Shown here: positions 22,701 through 37,700 of the stretch, piece after piece
How the letters are laid out: each line of letters begins with the position of its first letter
Position numbering within the stretch: position 1 is the stretch's first letter
Assembly: GCA_030789695.1 (NCBI GenBank)
Contig: CM061132.1
Location: 33,628,418-33,692,417 of the forward strand
Direction: 5' to 3'
Source: Scilla litardierei
Lineage: Eukaryota; Streptophyta; Magnoliopsida; Asparagales; Asparagaceae
DNA: 64,000 nucleotides
Notes under the pieces: model-generated
Told to the model about the DNA's origin: nothing
Databases searched by the model: none
What the model saw: the letters and a program-made list of their open reading frames with translations, nothing else
Made by a program: the position numbers and the translations under genes

Positions 22701-25700
22701 AAATCGTTTCAATCGATGGAGGAAAGGATCATCGCTCGAGTGCATTTGTCAATGGAATCCTTGTTAAAGGCGACTTTGGAAACCTTAAAGAGGATCCGGA
22801 AAAACGAGATATGAAGGATGATGACGACAACAATGCAGATCTACAGCAAAAGGTGCAATCTTTAGCGAAGGGGAATGAGAAAGTCGACAATTTTATGCAA
22901 GATCCACCTCCAAGCGGCATAGATCTGAAGCAAAAGGTGATATGTTTGGCCGACAACCAAGGAAAAGTCGTCGCATTCGATGAAGAAGAACCACCGACGT
23001 CAGATCTGATTAATGAGGACTACTACGATGCCGATCTATGACACCACTGCCCTCAGGAAGAAGTGGTGGGGGCCGACGGCCCCCAAATTTGTCGCCAGGA
23101 TCACCACTGCCCCTTGGCAGCCCATCGGGATGTTAAAAACACCTGGGCGGGCCATCCTGGGCCTGGCAGCCCTTAGGCGGGCCGCACAGGGGCCCGCGAG
23201 CCCCAGGCGGGCCGCACAGGGGCCCACGACCCCCTGGGCAGCCTTCCGAGGAGACCGCAAACCCTGGCTTGCAGACGAAGGCCATCCTGGGGCTCGGCGA
23301 CAGCACGTTAAGCACAGTGGACCTTCAGGGGGCTCAACGATCACGGTGGCTTCGTTCCGGACTACGAGAAGTTTGAATGTTATCATGAAGATGATCCGGG
23401 CTTCGGATAGGACTGTGGAAACGTTGAGTAGACCGACGATAGAGGAGGCCCGCGAGGCTACAATTGGCCTGCAGGAGGACCACACAGGGATGACGGGCCA
23501 TGGAAGTGGAAGAGGGGCTAGGAGAGGACGAGTACCCCCATTTGAAGTAGTGTGACCTACGAATTTCATGCATCATCTTAAGTACAAGGTGGTTTTTGGG
23601 GCAGAGTAATGATGCGACTGAGGGGTGCACCGGCCTTAGTTACAAACTTGTGATTTTGGGATCCAAGTGTATTTTCGTAATATTAGGAAATCTGAATTAT
23701 AAATGAACGGAGGTGGGTTCATTGGGATTATCGATGATTTGAGAAGAAAATTGAGAGTAGGACGATTTAGATCTTAGAAGATTTTAGGCTTTTATCTCGT
23801 AGCAACAGTTAGGAGAGCGGCCTCCTCTTGAATTGAGGCCACCTGTCTTGTTATCTTTATTTGAAATTCAATAAAAATCTTATCTTTTCCCCCAAATCCA
23901 CTAAAAGCCCTAATTTTATCTTCTGTTTCTCAACCGGATCACATCGGAGACTCCATTGAAAGCTCATGATTTGAAAGGGTACATATATATAGCTAGATAT
24001 AGACAAATTACACTGAGAATAGGCAGAGGTGTTCACAATCCATGGAGTTATTTTAAAGCAATCAAGGCGCTGAACATGGAAGGAGAATCCTGGATTAAAG
24101 GATCTTCAGATGCTCATGAAAGAGTGGCTGAGTTAATAATTTGGTGTCATGTCATGACATATCCTCAAGAAAAAATATGTTTATTGGGTCACATGAGCGG
24201 CTCAGGGGATACAATGCTAAAACAAAGCTCCTCAGTTAAAATAGTATAAAAATTTTATTAAAAATGATCTATGCAAAAAACAACCTCCTAAATGTAGTGT
24301 TAATGTTACCATCATCATCCAAAGCTTTTCCCACTAGAATTGAGGTATGATATGAAGCTTGACTATGTACTGAGAAGATCCATTAAAATTTTAACAAAAT
24401 TTACAATGTCAACTACTCATTAATCTTCTGTTTTGGCAAAACAAACTCCTAGCTAAAGGATCTCATTGCAAGTTGCAAATGTGCAATTAAGCCTGAAGGC
24501 CTCTGGCAGAAAACAAAACTTGCTTTAGGTGATATGATATTATTTGGAGGCAAAATTTTGCACTTAAGCCTCTTAGTTTTAGCCTTAACATCAGTGCCCC
24601 AAGCCGTAGTTATCAGGTCAGCGAAGGAACAAAATCCTGGATTGAGATAATTATAAAAATGTTGACAAGTTTACAATGTCTACTTGTCATCAACCCGAGG
24701 ATAAAATAAAACTTCAAGACAAGGGACTTTTGAAACATTAGGGCTCTCCGTTAAGCCCAGAAAGCCACCTAGCACATAACAAAACCTTATGTTTGAGTAT
24801 ATAATATCACCTAACAGGTACATAATATCACCTAAGAGGTACGTAATTAACACTTGCATGCTATCTAACCAGCATCAGCTGATCTTCTTTGTAGTCTCAT
24901 AAATTCAAAATTGGCTGATGGATATGCATATCCAATGTGATAAGTGGGAGGTAGTCAGTAATGAATTAAACACTAACTATTTTGTGCTGAACAAGTGAAT
25001 AATTAAACTTGATTAAGAACTTGCTGGAAATAGTTAGATTAAAATAGAAGTTTAACATGTCACACGATAATTCAAATCACGTAATAAAAATGCATGTGCA
25101 ACAGAACTAAATGATCCCCCCCCCCCCCCCCCCCGGCGAAAAAAAAACAACCCCAAAATTCAGATCAAATGTCAATTCTGGCAATGGAATCAATCTCACT
25201 ACATGAATTATACAGAACATACTTGCCTTTAACGCATGTATTATTCTTAGCTGGTGACTACTTCCCTAGATTTATATATATATATAAAAGAAAATCATAT
25301 TCACATCGACTCATGTTAAGCCCATAACTTATTACTCCTAGTCATGGTGGTCTCAGCAACTATGCTAAAGTTCCATATGGTATGCACACAAGGAGTGAGG
25401 TATACCATGTAGTACAAGAAGGTGAGAACTGGATGGTCCAAAACATCAAGATTTGCGGCTTTATCCAATGCATTGAAAAACATCTATGTAACAAAAGAAC
25501 ACAGTTAGTACTGAATATATCGACCATAAAGATGCTATGCATAGCCAAATGGTGGATATCGGAGACAATACCAAGATACAGAAACCATGCTTACCATTAC
25601 ACATCTGACCAGAAAGCAGGAAAAGCATATAGTAGTTACATAACCAACCTATACAAGAAGCAGAGGCATTCATCAAAAACCAGCATATGAGCACAAAAAA

Positions 25701-28700
25701 CATGTGCACATGCACATGTACATGCACATACAAACATGCAGAGAAGTACCTCCTGCAACTTCTTTCGTCTCCCTTTAGACTCAACAGGGAAGCGGTGCAA
25801 CATCAGAAATAACCTATTGATGGAAAAGCATATCAATCAGGAACGCGAGACTTTCATGATAAAATTTAACTAATTCAAATGCATAACTGTCATTATCTAG
25901 TGTCTTGACATGGATAATTCAAAATGTGTAGCAATGTCGATCAATCAAGGTAGCTTGCCGGACAAAACTGACAAGGTAATTATCAACATGCTGCGAGGTA
26001 ACACTTTTTTAGTTGGACTAAGAAACAGATTGCTAGGATTTTTCGAGGGTTTTTATGATAAAAATATTTTTTTTAAGGTTTTTCTAGGGTTTTTATGGAT
26101 AAAGATAGTGTTTTTAGTGGAAAGGTGTGTGTTTTAGGGTAAAGGAATGATTTTTAGGGCTAGAAAGAGAAGACTTGGGGGGGTCGCTGTTTTATTGATA
26201 AATACCAGAAAATAGATACAAGATGGTGGCCACATTAAACTGCTCTCCCAAGTCGCCGATTCTAGAGGACGGCACTCTCCTGAAAATAGATGGAATTCTC
26301 AACCTCTCCCAAAAGTTCTCTCAAAAATAACCATGATAATCCATAATCCACATAGACCCCTATAAATAATAAACTGAAAACTGAAAATGACAAAAAAAAC
26401 CCATATAACTGAAAACAAAAAAGCCCCTAGAAATCCAAAAATTACGAAAAAGCTCCTAACGGGCCAAAATTACAGATCTATCATTACTCCGTCCCCAAAA
26501 GTCACCTTGTCCTTAAGGAGATGCATGAAATCTATGTACGACGCTGCTCCAAGTGGGTTGTCGGGATCCTCATAGGTCAAAAGGATAGGATGGGCATCTA
26601 CCATCTTTGACATGGCTCTTGAAAGGACCGGCGCCTTCCTGAGATCCTCTTTTGGCCTTGTCGAAACCTTGCGTGTCTCCTTCGCCGTCGTATGGCCATC
26701 CAAGGTCTTCTCCGTCTACCGGAAAGCCTAAAAGAAAACCATGGTAGTCATCAAGCTCTTCGGAAAGTCCTTCGTGCCCAAAATATGATCACTGAAGCAT
26801 GGGAGGTCGTCCGACTGAAAACCATAAGTCCATGGAGCCCCTGAAGATCTTCCACGACATCGTTAAGTCCCGGAAGAAGCCCAAATTCATTGTAGAGGTC
26901 TCGACTGGCCTATCGGATGTCGCGGGGGTCCATATGCTCGACCCAAGGCTCGACGGGCCACTAGTAGGCCGCCAAGGGCCCGTGCGGAACCTGTCGGGCC
27001 TACTGGGTCCCTGCAGCAAGCTACCGGCCTCCTGCATGGGCCTGCAAGCCCAGTCGGCCACCTGTAGGGGCCTGTAGGTGCCTGTAGGGTCTGCAGTGGC
27101 CCTGCAGGACCTGCCGGGGCTGCCGACCTCCTACATGGGCATGCATGCCCTGTAGGCCCCTGTCGGCCACTTGTAGGAGCTGCGACAGCCTGCAAGGCAT
27201 CTGCAGAGGCCGAACAGCCCTACGAAAGCCCCTGGGAAAGTCGGCCATGGTTTCCGTCCCTCGGGGTGTCATCCTCGTCGTCCGCATCGTAGTCGTCGGC
27301 ATCGGAGAGCAACCCTTCGTATTCCATCATCTTTACATTTTCCTTCTCCAAAACCGCCATCTTTCGCCCTAGGTTAGGGCCTTCGACCCCGTCGGATTGC
27401 TTAGCAGCCGCGATATTTGAAACGTGTTATGTTAGGGTTTGCAAGATAGCCCCCAACCTTGTTTCCCTCGCCTCATCCGCCTCATCCGCCTCGAGCTCCT
27501 CCAAGGATTGGTGCATACCCAAATTCTTAAAGATTTACTTCATATTCAATCTAATATTCGATTTGACCTGCGACAAGCTTTGCATGGATCCATTGCCATT
27601 GATGCCAAGATCATTGCTCTGATACCACTTGATAGGATTTTGCTCTGATACCACTTGATAGGATTTTTCTAGGTTTTTGATGAAAAAAATATGGTTTTTA
27701 GGGCTCTTCTAGAGTTTTGATGGATAAAGATGGGGTTCTGGTTGAATTAAAGGAATGATTTTAAAGGCTAGAAAGAGAAGATCCATGAGAAAAGTCGTTT
27801 TTATTGATAAATACCTGAAAATTGAAAGATAAATAATACAAGATGGTGCCCATGTTAAAGAGGTAGACCGCTCTCCCAAGTCGTCGATTCTAGAGACCAA
27901 CCGCACTCTCCCGAAAATAAAGGGAATTCTCAACTTCTCCCAAAAGTTCTCTCAAAAATAAGAATGATAATCCATTATCCCCATAGCCCCCTATAAATAA
28001 TAAACTGAAAATAACAAAAAGATCCCTAAAATGAAAATTCCAAAAAACCCGTAGAAATCCGAAAATTACGATAACGCCCCTAACAGGCCAAAATTGCAGA
28101 TCTATCACATGTACATCAAAAAAGAGTGTAAGAGTAAACGGCAAAAACTTTATTTTAGCATGGGGTCCAACAAATTTTCGAGGCAGCTTCAGTAAGAAGC
28201 AGTGATAGAAATAGCATGATAGCTCAGGCAGAAAATATGAAAGAACATTAATATGGATAGAGATCATAAAAAAGAAATGGTGCGGAGATAGTCCAATACT
28301 TGATACGAAGACTATAAAATGGAAATTGTCAAGCTAAATTCATCAGTTGGTAAAAAGCTTGTATTATATGGTACATGTCAGGCACATTGGTATTTGGATC
28401 TTTCTTAGTCAAAACTCATAATTCACGTATTATTGGCATATTGAACAAATTTAACGACGTCGATTTTCAATAGCTTGTGAAAATACTCCGTATTTTTCTC
28501 AATGCTATACATTCAAGCAAATAATAATCTATCGAATAATATGCCTAATTGAACGAAGGTAAGCAATTAGCTGTCTCGTAACTTCTGTACGGTTTATTTC
28601 TAAGTTTGATTTGGACAACTGTAATCTGTACTAAATGTTCATTGCTGATTATTTTTTATGCTTTTCAATTATAGTGAATCTTGGCTTTTACTTGATTAAT

Positions 28701-31700
28701 GACACCTTAATTTTAGTTAATTTTTACTCATTTTTGTTAATATATATGCCGAATTTTTGGTCTCATATTATTTATTGATTAACAATTGCATATTTGTGTT
28801 TCTGGACATTTAACATTCACATCCTTTATTGCTGAATTTGCATCCATTTTATGAAATACCTCATATTGTATTATACATGTACATATTTTATACCATACCT
28901 TTGACGTATGCCAAATGACCAACATACATCAGATATGGTTGTGTGTGTCATCTTCTTTTTAAAAAAAATTCTTTTGTGTGAGTGTGTGTGTGTGTGTGTG
29001 TTTGACTTTCACCCCGTGACCAAAACAAATAGATATGATTCTATGAAAGACGTGGTTTCAATTAAACGGTGCATATGACCACCCATTAGAAAATCAAAAT
29101 GGCATATATTACAAATTATGAAATAACTCACCTTCCCCCGTAGAGTAGAAATCCGAGGGCAGCAAAGAGTGAGACTCCTGCCAAAATTCAACCAAGGTAA
29201 GTTGAATCAACAACCACTAAACTATATTACGTAGTAAAAGAAAGATTATGACAGCCATGTCACTTGAACTGCACCTGCAAAAAATAACTTTGAAAGGACA
29301 ACCATAACTTGGATGGGCTTCCACCATAAAAGCAGCCATATGGCTATCTGTAAGAAAAAGGGGAAGGAAAGTAAACCCAACTGGATCCTTAAGTGAATAA
29401 AAAATAAGATTGAAATAATTGCAATCAATTTATTTTTTTCCTCAGAATTACCACCAAATGACCATTCTTTTTGTGCATGGAAAAACTACAATCCAATTTG
29501 TGATATACACACCTTCCCTAGTTCCTACTTGCGCACTTTCAAGCAGTTAACCATACCATGGAATCTGATATCTTAACTTCCATGATGCCAAATATATAAT
29601 AGCTTTGATAGGATCTGCTAGGGCTTTGATGTAGAAAGTTAGGATTTTGGTGGAAATGTTGGACTTTTAGTGGGAAGATGCGATTTTTAGGGTTTGGTAG
29701 AGAGGATTTGAGTGGGAAATGGAATTTTTATTGATATAACTAAGAATTAACGGAGATACAATGATAGGATGAGTTCTTTCGAGAGGACCTCGCTCTCCTT
29801 TGACCACGTTCGAGAGGTGGACCGCTCTCCCAAGCTCCTATTCGAGGCGGAGCCGCAACCTCTCACAAAAGAGACTCTTTTTAATCAAGATTCAACACGA
29901 TTAAATCCCTGATCCCCCTAGCCACATATAAATACTAAACTGAAAATACAGAATAGCATATATAAATACTAAACTGAAAATACAGAATTGCATAAAAGTC
30001 CCCCTAAAACTGAAAATTAAAAAAAAGCGCTAGAAATCCGAAAATTACGAAAACACCTTTAAAACTCTAAAAATTCCAGATATGTCCTTTTTCATAATAA
30101 AATGTGGTTGCATCATTAATCCGTCCTCAAAAACCCATCTTGTCCTCAAGGTGGTGCATGAAATCCATGAGTCACGCTACTCCAAATGGGTTGCATGCAT
30201 CCTCATGGGTCAATGGGATACGATTAGTCTCCACCGCCTTTGGCATGGCCCTCGAAAAGGTCGCCGCCTTCCTGAGGACCTCTCTTGGCCTCGCCGAAAT
30301 CTAGTGCGTCTCCGTCGCCGTCTAGGGCCACCCAAGTCTCCACCATTCACTGCGAAGCTTGGAAGGAAGCTACGATAGTCGTCAAGCTCATCGAAAAGTC
30401 CTCCACGTCCAAAATACGAACGCTGAAACTCAGGAGGTCGTCCGACTGAAAACCATTGGTCATGTGGCCTCTGAAAAGTGTCGTCGGTCTACGGCAGGCC
30501 CATCAGGACTGCTGACAGGCCCTGGCGGGCCTGTAGGCCAACGGCCTAGGCCTGCAGTGCTTGCAGGCTGCAATGCCTGCAGTGCTTGCAGGCTGCAATG
30601 CCTGCAGTCCAGCAGTCAAGCCATGTATGACATCGGCACGAACCTGCAGGCCAGCGGCCTAGGCCTGCAGTGCGTGCATCACGGACGAATTGTTTAGCTA
30701 CTTGACTATCCCAATCTCGTGCGACACTTAGCTCACTCTCCTCTTTGAATGGCTAAGCTAGCCTTCTCTCAAACTCTCACACTCATACAAGAACACAAGA
30801 GAGAACTTGGAAGTAGAGAATTGTTTTGCTTCTATTGCTTACAACTCTTGATGGATCCAAATCACATATCCTAGCCTCTGTTTATATGTGATGCACACTT
30901 ACAATCAATGGTGGAGATTATACTTCTAGATACTTTCATGATCCAATGGCTAAGGAAAAGTCTTTAAAACCTCACTAAATTTCATCTTTAAAGAATACAC
31001 ATGAATGTCCAAGAACCTTCTAGATACAATATTTACAAGAGTACCCCTAGAAACTCTCTAGAGAATGTGTCGTTGAAGAGGATTGAAGGTGGTGGCTCCT
31101 CTTTTGACACAGGAGGCGGTGGAGGATGCTGCGGGAGGGCCGGTTAGGGGAGGCAAAGGCGGTGGTGGCTGGCAAAGACGACGCGAATGTGCTGACGAAG
31201 CGGCGAAGGCGACAGCGACAAGGCTCAGGTTAAGGTTTTGTTTGTAATTTTTTTCTTCTTCTTTCTTTTCACTGCTCTAACCTTCCTCTCTTTTTTTCCT
31301 GAATTTATTTTTACATTTGCGTTTTTCTTTTCAATTTTTTTTCTTTTTTATCTCTCTTTTTTTGAATTTAACTAAAAAAGAATTTTGTTTATTTCTAAAA
31401 CCTACCAAAAGATTTTTTTTCTTTTTTTGGATGAAGAAGATAAGAAGACAAACTAGATTTAGCTCTGATACTGATTTGACGCAAGACAGAAGCGAAAGTG
31501 ATGTGGGAATTTTGAAGAAATTGATAACTTTTCGGATCTCACATCCCGTAAATCTAACAATCACTGACTCGCACGCCTCGAACGTGGAGATTTTTCAGAC
31601 TTCTCGCCAAGGCAACTAAGCACACTCTCACACACGTATGCAAAAGATTTAATTTTATGGAAAAACTGAAAATTTACATCAAAATTTCTATTCAATGTTT

Positions 31701-34700
31701 TTACTATCAAAACAAATAAATTTGCGGCCTTTAAATAGGCTTACAACTTTACTCCAAAACCCCAATAGGACTAAAACTTCTTGAATAACTAAAACACGTA
31801 AAATAAAATACACAAAATAACTAAAAGACTCAAAACAACTAAAACTCTCAAAATAACAAAGAAACACAAACTAGTTAGAGGTCTCCAAGGACCCAAACTC
31901 TATCATATAAAAGCTTTTAAAATTAAAAGACTCCATCTCAAATTTAATCTCAATCACGTACGAGCATCCTCTAGAGCTAAATGATGTTGCACATCAAGAC
32001 TACACTTATAATATGCACATTTTTCCACCAAAATGATGACCACATGGTAAATGCATCATCTTGACAAGCGCACACCAAGGTAAGTTTTTATATTTGATGT
32101 ACCTGAATTTCCAAGAGACGAACCCAAGCTACAATTATTGGATAGGAATTTTAGTGGTGATATGTTTCTTCAGTGGCACCAAATCATTAAAGCTCAAGAG
32201 ATACAACGTGCAATCCTTCTGGAAAAGAGAATAACTAAAAGCGGAAGAAGAAAAGGAAGCAGACTATGTGTTGGCAAGCCACTTTGACGAGAGTGAATAG
32301 TAAATAGCTAAACAGTCCAATTAATTATAAGTAAGACTAGCAGTTAAAATCAATAAGCTCCATCAAAGCTCCATCAACCAGATTAATTTATAGTTGAGGT
32401 TCTCCGGACAAAGCCACAAAAGCATTCTTTTATGTATTACATATTGTTGTAAAAAAGGGCCTAAGCAGCCACTTGAGCAGTGCCAGCCATCCAGGCCACC
32501 CGATTTGGGCTAAGACGCCAAAGTTGCATGTGATTCCTAAAAAGACTTACTTGCCCCTCCACCTTGTTTCGCCAATTGCCGTACGTTGCCACCCATCAAC
32601 CAGCATAAAACTCCTAAAGACGCACCTCCAACCACCTTGGAGCTCCCATTGCTGTCGCCTAAGGGGCAAAGAGAGATGGCTGGCACATGGCATATGGAGA
32701 CTGGTAAGCATATTTAATTTTTCTTCTCTTTACTCTTCTTTTTCTTCTTCTCTTGTTCGGTTCCTCTTTTCTCCTTTCTTCTCCTATCTTGTTTTTTTTA
32801 TTTATCCATTTGTTAGCAATATTTAAGGAGTTGCATGAAGAAGAAAAATTTAAAAACTTAAAAAAGAAAATGCATATGCATCGTCTAGCACATCTGGGTG
32901 CCTCACCTAACGCCACATGGTGCCTTTGATAATATTGGTATTACTTCGATAACACTGGTATTATCCATATCTATTAATATGTTACGATATGTCATACATA
33001 TCATATGATATGATATGATCTGAATGAATTTCGGTACATATCGAATGGCTATATATGACAATATAAAATGTCATACGACATGGCTTATACAATATATATA
33101 GATAAATAGTTCGACATTCATATTGACTCATATATTTCATCAACCAAAAGTGGGATTCCAATTTTTTTAGGTTAAATCAAGTTTTTAGTTCAAGCCGTTT
33201 CATATTTAGGGCTAAAACTGATCGATTTCTCCTCTTCTCAACAAAAGACACTTAACTCTCTTCTCAATTATTCCTAGCTTTCAGACGCTCCTTAACATTT
33301 ACGGCCTCGTTAACGCTTGCCAACCGTGTTAACCAATTTCTAATGTTGCTAAATTTTGTTGAGCTTCGTCAATCATCAAAGAAAACCTATCCACCATTGT
33401 CGACCATCAAGAAGACCTCATCGAACCTGTTCAATCCTTACATATGCCCACTGACACTTCCTGACCCCGTTGACAATCGTAATAGAGCTTTTTAAACTTT
33501 TATATCATCTTATTATTTCTTATTTATTCTATATGATTAATCTCTTCATATTTTTATGATATATTTAATCATATCAGTAATTCATTTAATTATTGCATAA
33601 GATAAATTTATCTAACAACATATATGATATGATATGATGTATGATACGATAATTATAAAAAAATGATAAATGATAATATCAATATATGAAAACTTTGCTA
33701 TTACCTTATGTGATAAGGTAAAAATGTTTAAAAGATGACTTACCGCCACACACAAAGGAGCTCGAAAATGTGGATCTCAAGCTGAGGACATCCGAAGTTC
33801 CGAACCATATTAATTAGAAGCTTTGATTGGATGTACAAAAAGACATAATCAGCTTTCATTATTTGACCACAAAGCAGTGTTCTAAATGACGGAAGTCGGG
33901 CTCATCATTTTGAGTACACAATATCAGATAGCATATATCATGATATAACATACATGATATATCGAAGATATTTGTCAAATAACATGGTACCATATCGAGT
34001 GCTAAAATACGTATCTAAATATATATACTAGTTTGGTGCACATGCATGTTTTTTTTGTCTATTTTTGGGCCCCGTCGACCAGAGGAAATCAAAATTAAAA
34101 AATGTGGGAAGCAGTTGGCCAGCCCCAGCCTGACCACATTCCCATAAAAATAGTAGAAGTAATATAAACTCATATTAATTATATTTAAAGTATACTTATC
34201 TCGATAAGGCCAGCCCCAGCCTGACCACATTCCCATAAATATAGTAGAAGTAATATAAACTCATATGAATTATATTTAAAGTATACTTATCTCGATAAGC
34301 TACATTAAAATATAAATTCATAATCACTAGCTGACCTAAGCAATGCATGTAATAAAATAATTGGATGTTTCTTGATCAAAATTGTGGCTGACATCAACTT
34401 ACGGCTAAAACACATACACCTTAAAACTCAAGATGAGTGGCGGTAGGAAAAAATTACCAATATTTCAGCCAATATGTCAGAAATGTCGATAACATTTAGA
34501 ACACTTTCACAGAGTGAAAGACAAATAAATGCATCAACCTCCTCCAAGCACTAATGGACCAGTCACCCATGTGCTGCACAATCTCATGGGAAGATGAAGT
34601 CATGAAAAATTCAATTCACTATCCAATAGAAGTGGAGTAATAAAGTGGTTAATTTGAATTCACATTCAAATATGAGCGAATTCCACTTCCCAAATATGGT

Positions 34701-37700
34701 AAATGTGGTTGAAGCTTTCACCCCCTAAAATACTGGAAACTAACAGCAATCAGATCCATAGCTATTTAAAAACAAGATTCATGCATTTACATCAGACCAA
34801 ACAATCGGTACTGTTTTACAACAGGTTAAGCGCAAGAGGATAGGCGGCTGAATCCCACCTAAGGCAGCTAAATACAAAAAATCCTGTATGAATAAAGAAG
34901 AGCTCATCTTTTTCTTCTAACCGACACAACACAAAACTTAACACGAGGATCAAAACAAACCATATACTGAAGAGTTTCTCCCTTGTTTTGGGTATTAACT
35001 AAACTGCTTTCCCAGATGGGATCTATAACCTTCATCATTCCAAATACCACATGGATAAAGGGAATAGCAAGATATTTTATTGATTTATGACCAGTTAACA
35101 TAACTACTACTCTTAACCCCTATTCCTTAGTTCATTGCCTATCAGAAAAGTTTGGAGGCTGACAAAATTTGAGTTTTCCTGGTTTGCTTCTAAATATGTC
35201 TGAGTGCCTCTAAATGATATTAGCAAGATATTTTTGCAGTTCCCTACATAGCAGCCACTGCAACATAAAGGTTGTTCATCATCAAGGATTTTTGAAAACG
35301 TGGATTAAGGCTGCACTCTTATAGATGCTAAACCATCTACTAAGCCAAGAGCAGCATAATAAATAATGTGATAGTTCAGTTATCATCATCAAACTTCTTG
35401 TTATTTTAGACTGCCAATAACCTATTGCTCTATGATTAGACATCACAATTAGCTTACACAATTTATTTGGAGACAATAGAATACACTAGGTGGAAGTTCC
35501 AAAATGACTAGCTAATCAAACTAACAATAACAATAATAGCAACATATACTTTTTCCTATTTCATCTTGTCCGCAAAACATTAAATATACAGATTCACCTG
35601 CCCCTAACATGCAGAACATAAGTAACATCAGTTTGGTATGGCTTTTTTTAACAAATAGATTACCTGAATAGCATAAACCATGCCATTAATAATATAGAAG
35701 CTCGGTCTAAGACCATCAGTGGATACTGCACGTGCCTGCCAGACATTTCAATTCAGAGAACACAACTTAAGAAAACATCACACACTACAAGCTGAAGTGA
35801 TGGACCAAACAAATATTTACCTGATAGTATATTTCTGCCCAAAACAATACTAGTAGGGCATAAGTTGTGAAGAACAGAAGACTCGGAAAATCAAGAAGAA
35901 CATGCTGAAGAATCTGGACAATGAAAAGGGAGCATATATGAAAATAATAATTTAAATAGAGTAGGGTGTTTCATATCCAAAAGACTCATGTAATCATACC
36001 TCGGGTTTAATCTGTTGCACATCCTGACGAAACATAAAGATAATCGATCGAACTGCAAATATCAACAGAGAGAAAGAGAGAGTTAAAGTTACCAGAATCC
36101 GCTCTATTAAGTGATAAAATAATGTCAAATATGGATACATACTGGCATTCACCACAAAATTCAAGAAATGGAAGACCTTCTGTGTGGTCCAACCATACTC
36201 CGGGACTCGACATTCAATTCTAACCAGTTGAATCTGCACATCACATGATATTGGTTAATCCAGTCAACAACTCTAAGATGCACTGACCAAGTTTTCAAGT
36301 TGGAATTGTTAATCGTAGCATGGACATAATAGGGTAATCAGATAATGGATATTACAGAACAATAAGGAAATTGAATAAACATAACACAGAAAGATATTGA
36401 ACTTTGTGCTAGAAAGCTTGGCAGTAAATGGATTGGTTGGATCAGTTATTGGTTGCAGAATGATACGTTCCAAATCGTAGTCAATGGTTTTCCCGGTAGA
36501 ATCATCACTTCTAAAAGGGATTTGTGAAAATGTGATCTGTTATCTCTGCTTTTAGTCTTGGTAGCTAATAGCTTTCCTAATATTCTCAATCTAGCTGCAG
36601 CTGATCATTTGATTGTAGGTTTGGATCCAGAGTGCTTCAAGCATGGGATTTTAAGGCTCCAATATGCTGATGAGTGATGTCCCTTTAATTTTTAGACAAA
36701 CTGATATTGGGCATTTATGATATTTTTATATGGTTTTGAATTAGCATATGAGCTCAAGATTGACTTAGATACGTGTTCAATAATTATGTTGGAAGATAAT
36801 CCTATCAAACTATGATGTATTGTCTTTCAAGATCATTCCCAATTTCCTTTCTTCGTATTCCTCTTAAGGCAAGCAGATTACTTCATGAGGATTGGACACC
36901 AATGATAGACAAAATTGATAGGAGATTGGCAGGCTTAAAAGGGAGTTCTTTGCCTATGGCTGGTGGATTTCACTGCTTTCTGTTATGCCACTTTATATTA
37001 TGTCTTTTTATGACATTATTGTTGTGTTCGAGACAGAATTGTTAAGATTGGACATTCTTATAGTGAAAAGGTGTTGAAGTTTCGTGCTTCTGTCAGATTA
37101 AAATTCATGGTGGATTGGATATTATTTATTTGTAACAAATGAAAAGAGCCCTGCTGGAAAAGTGGATTTGGAGGTTTTCAAACCATCATGATCTCTGATT
37201 GGTCAAGGCAAACTCAAATTTAGAGTGATATGGACCAAGGATCGTCCTGTTTTTGGAAAGGGGTTTGTAAACAGCTTCAATCTTTCTTTTATAGTATCCA
37301 TGTTCTTCTAGGTAAATGATTGAATTATGCTTTTTGATTTGAATTAAGCCTGGCCAGTCTGTTTCCAAGCTTATTTGCTCTGGGTTGGAATAAAAATGCT
37401 TCAGTTACGGAGATGAATTATGGAAGAGACGGTAGGTGCAGTTGGAAAATTGAATTTAGAAGAAATCTTATACGTAGACAGTTGTTAGAGTTTTAAAGCT
37501 TTGGTGAATTTACTTGTTTAGACAAGCCTGTCTATGGGGAATGTGATAGACCCGCCTGGGTCTATACATGGGCCGGGCCCATTAACTAGCCCCCCCCCCC
37601 TCCTTTCCTTATGCGCGCGCGCCCCTTTGCCCTAGGAACCCTAGTTTCTTCTATTTATAAGGGCTAGCCGTCATTTGTATTTTTATGCTTGATATTGGAT

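Noticed and set aside
23956..24249. 97-residue plus-strand gene in intron 10
   Set aside because: It has no domain, no conserved neighbours and no composition signal. The open frame is not long enough to stand alone.
25117..25134. Functional poly-C element
   Set aside because: A simple homopolymer run next to poly-A in an intron, most likely slippage or assembly uncertainty.
25636..25836. A 66-residue minus-strand frame as a separate gene
   Set aside because: Only its middle part (25750-25813) is coding, as TOM1-like exon 8. The rest is intron.
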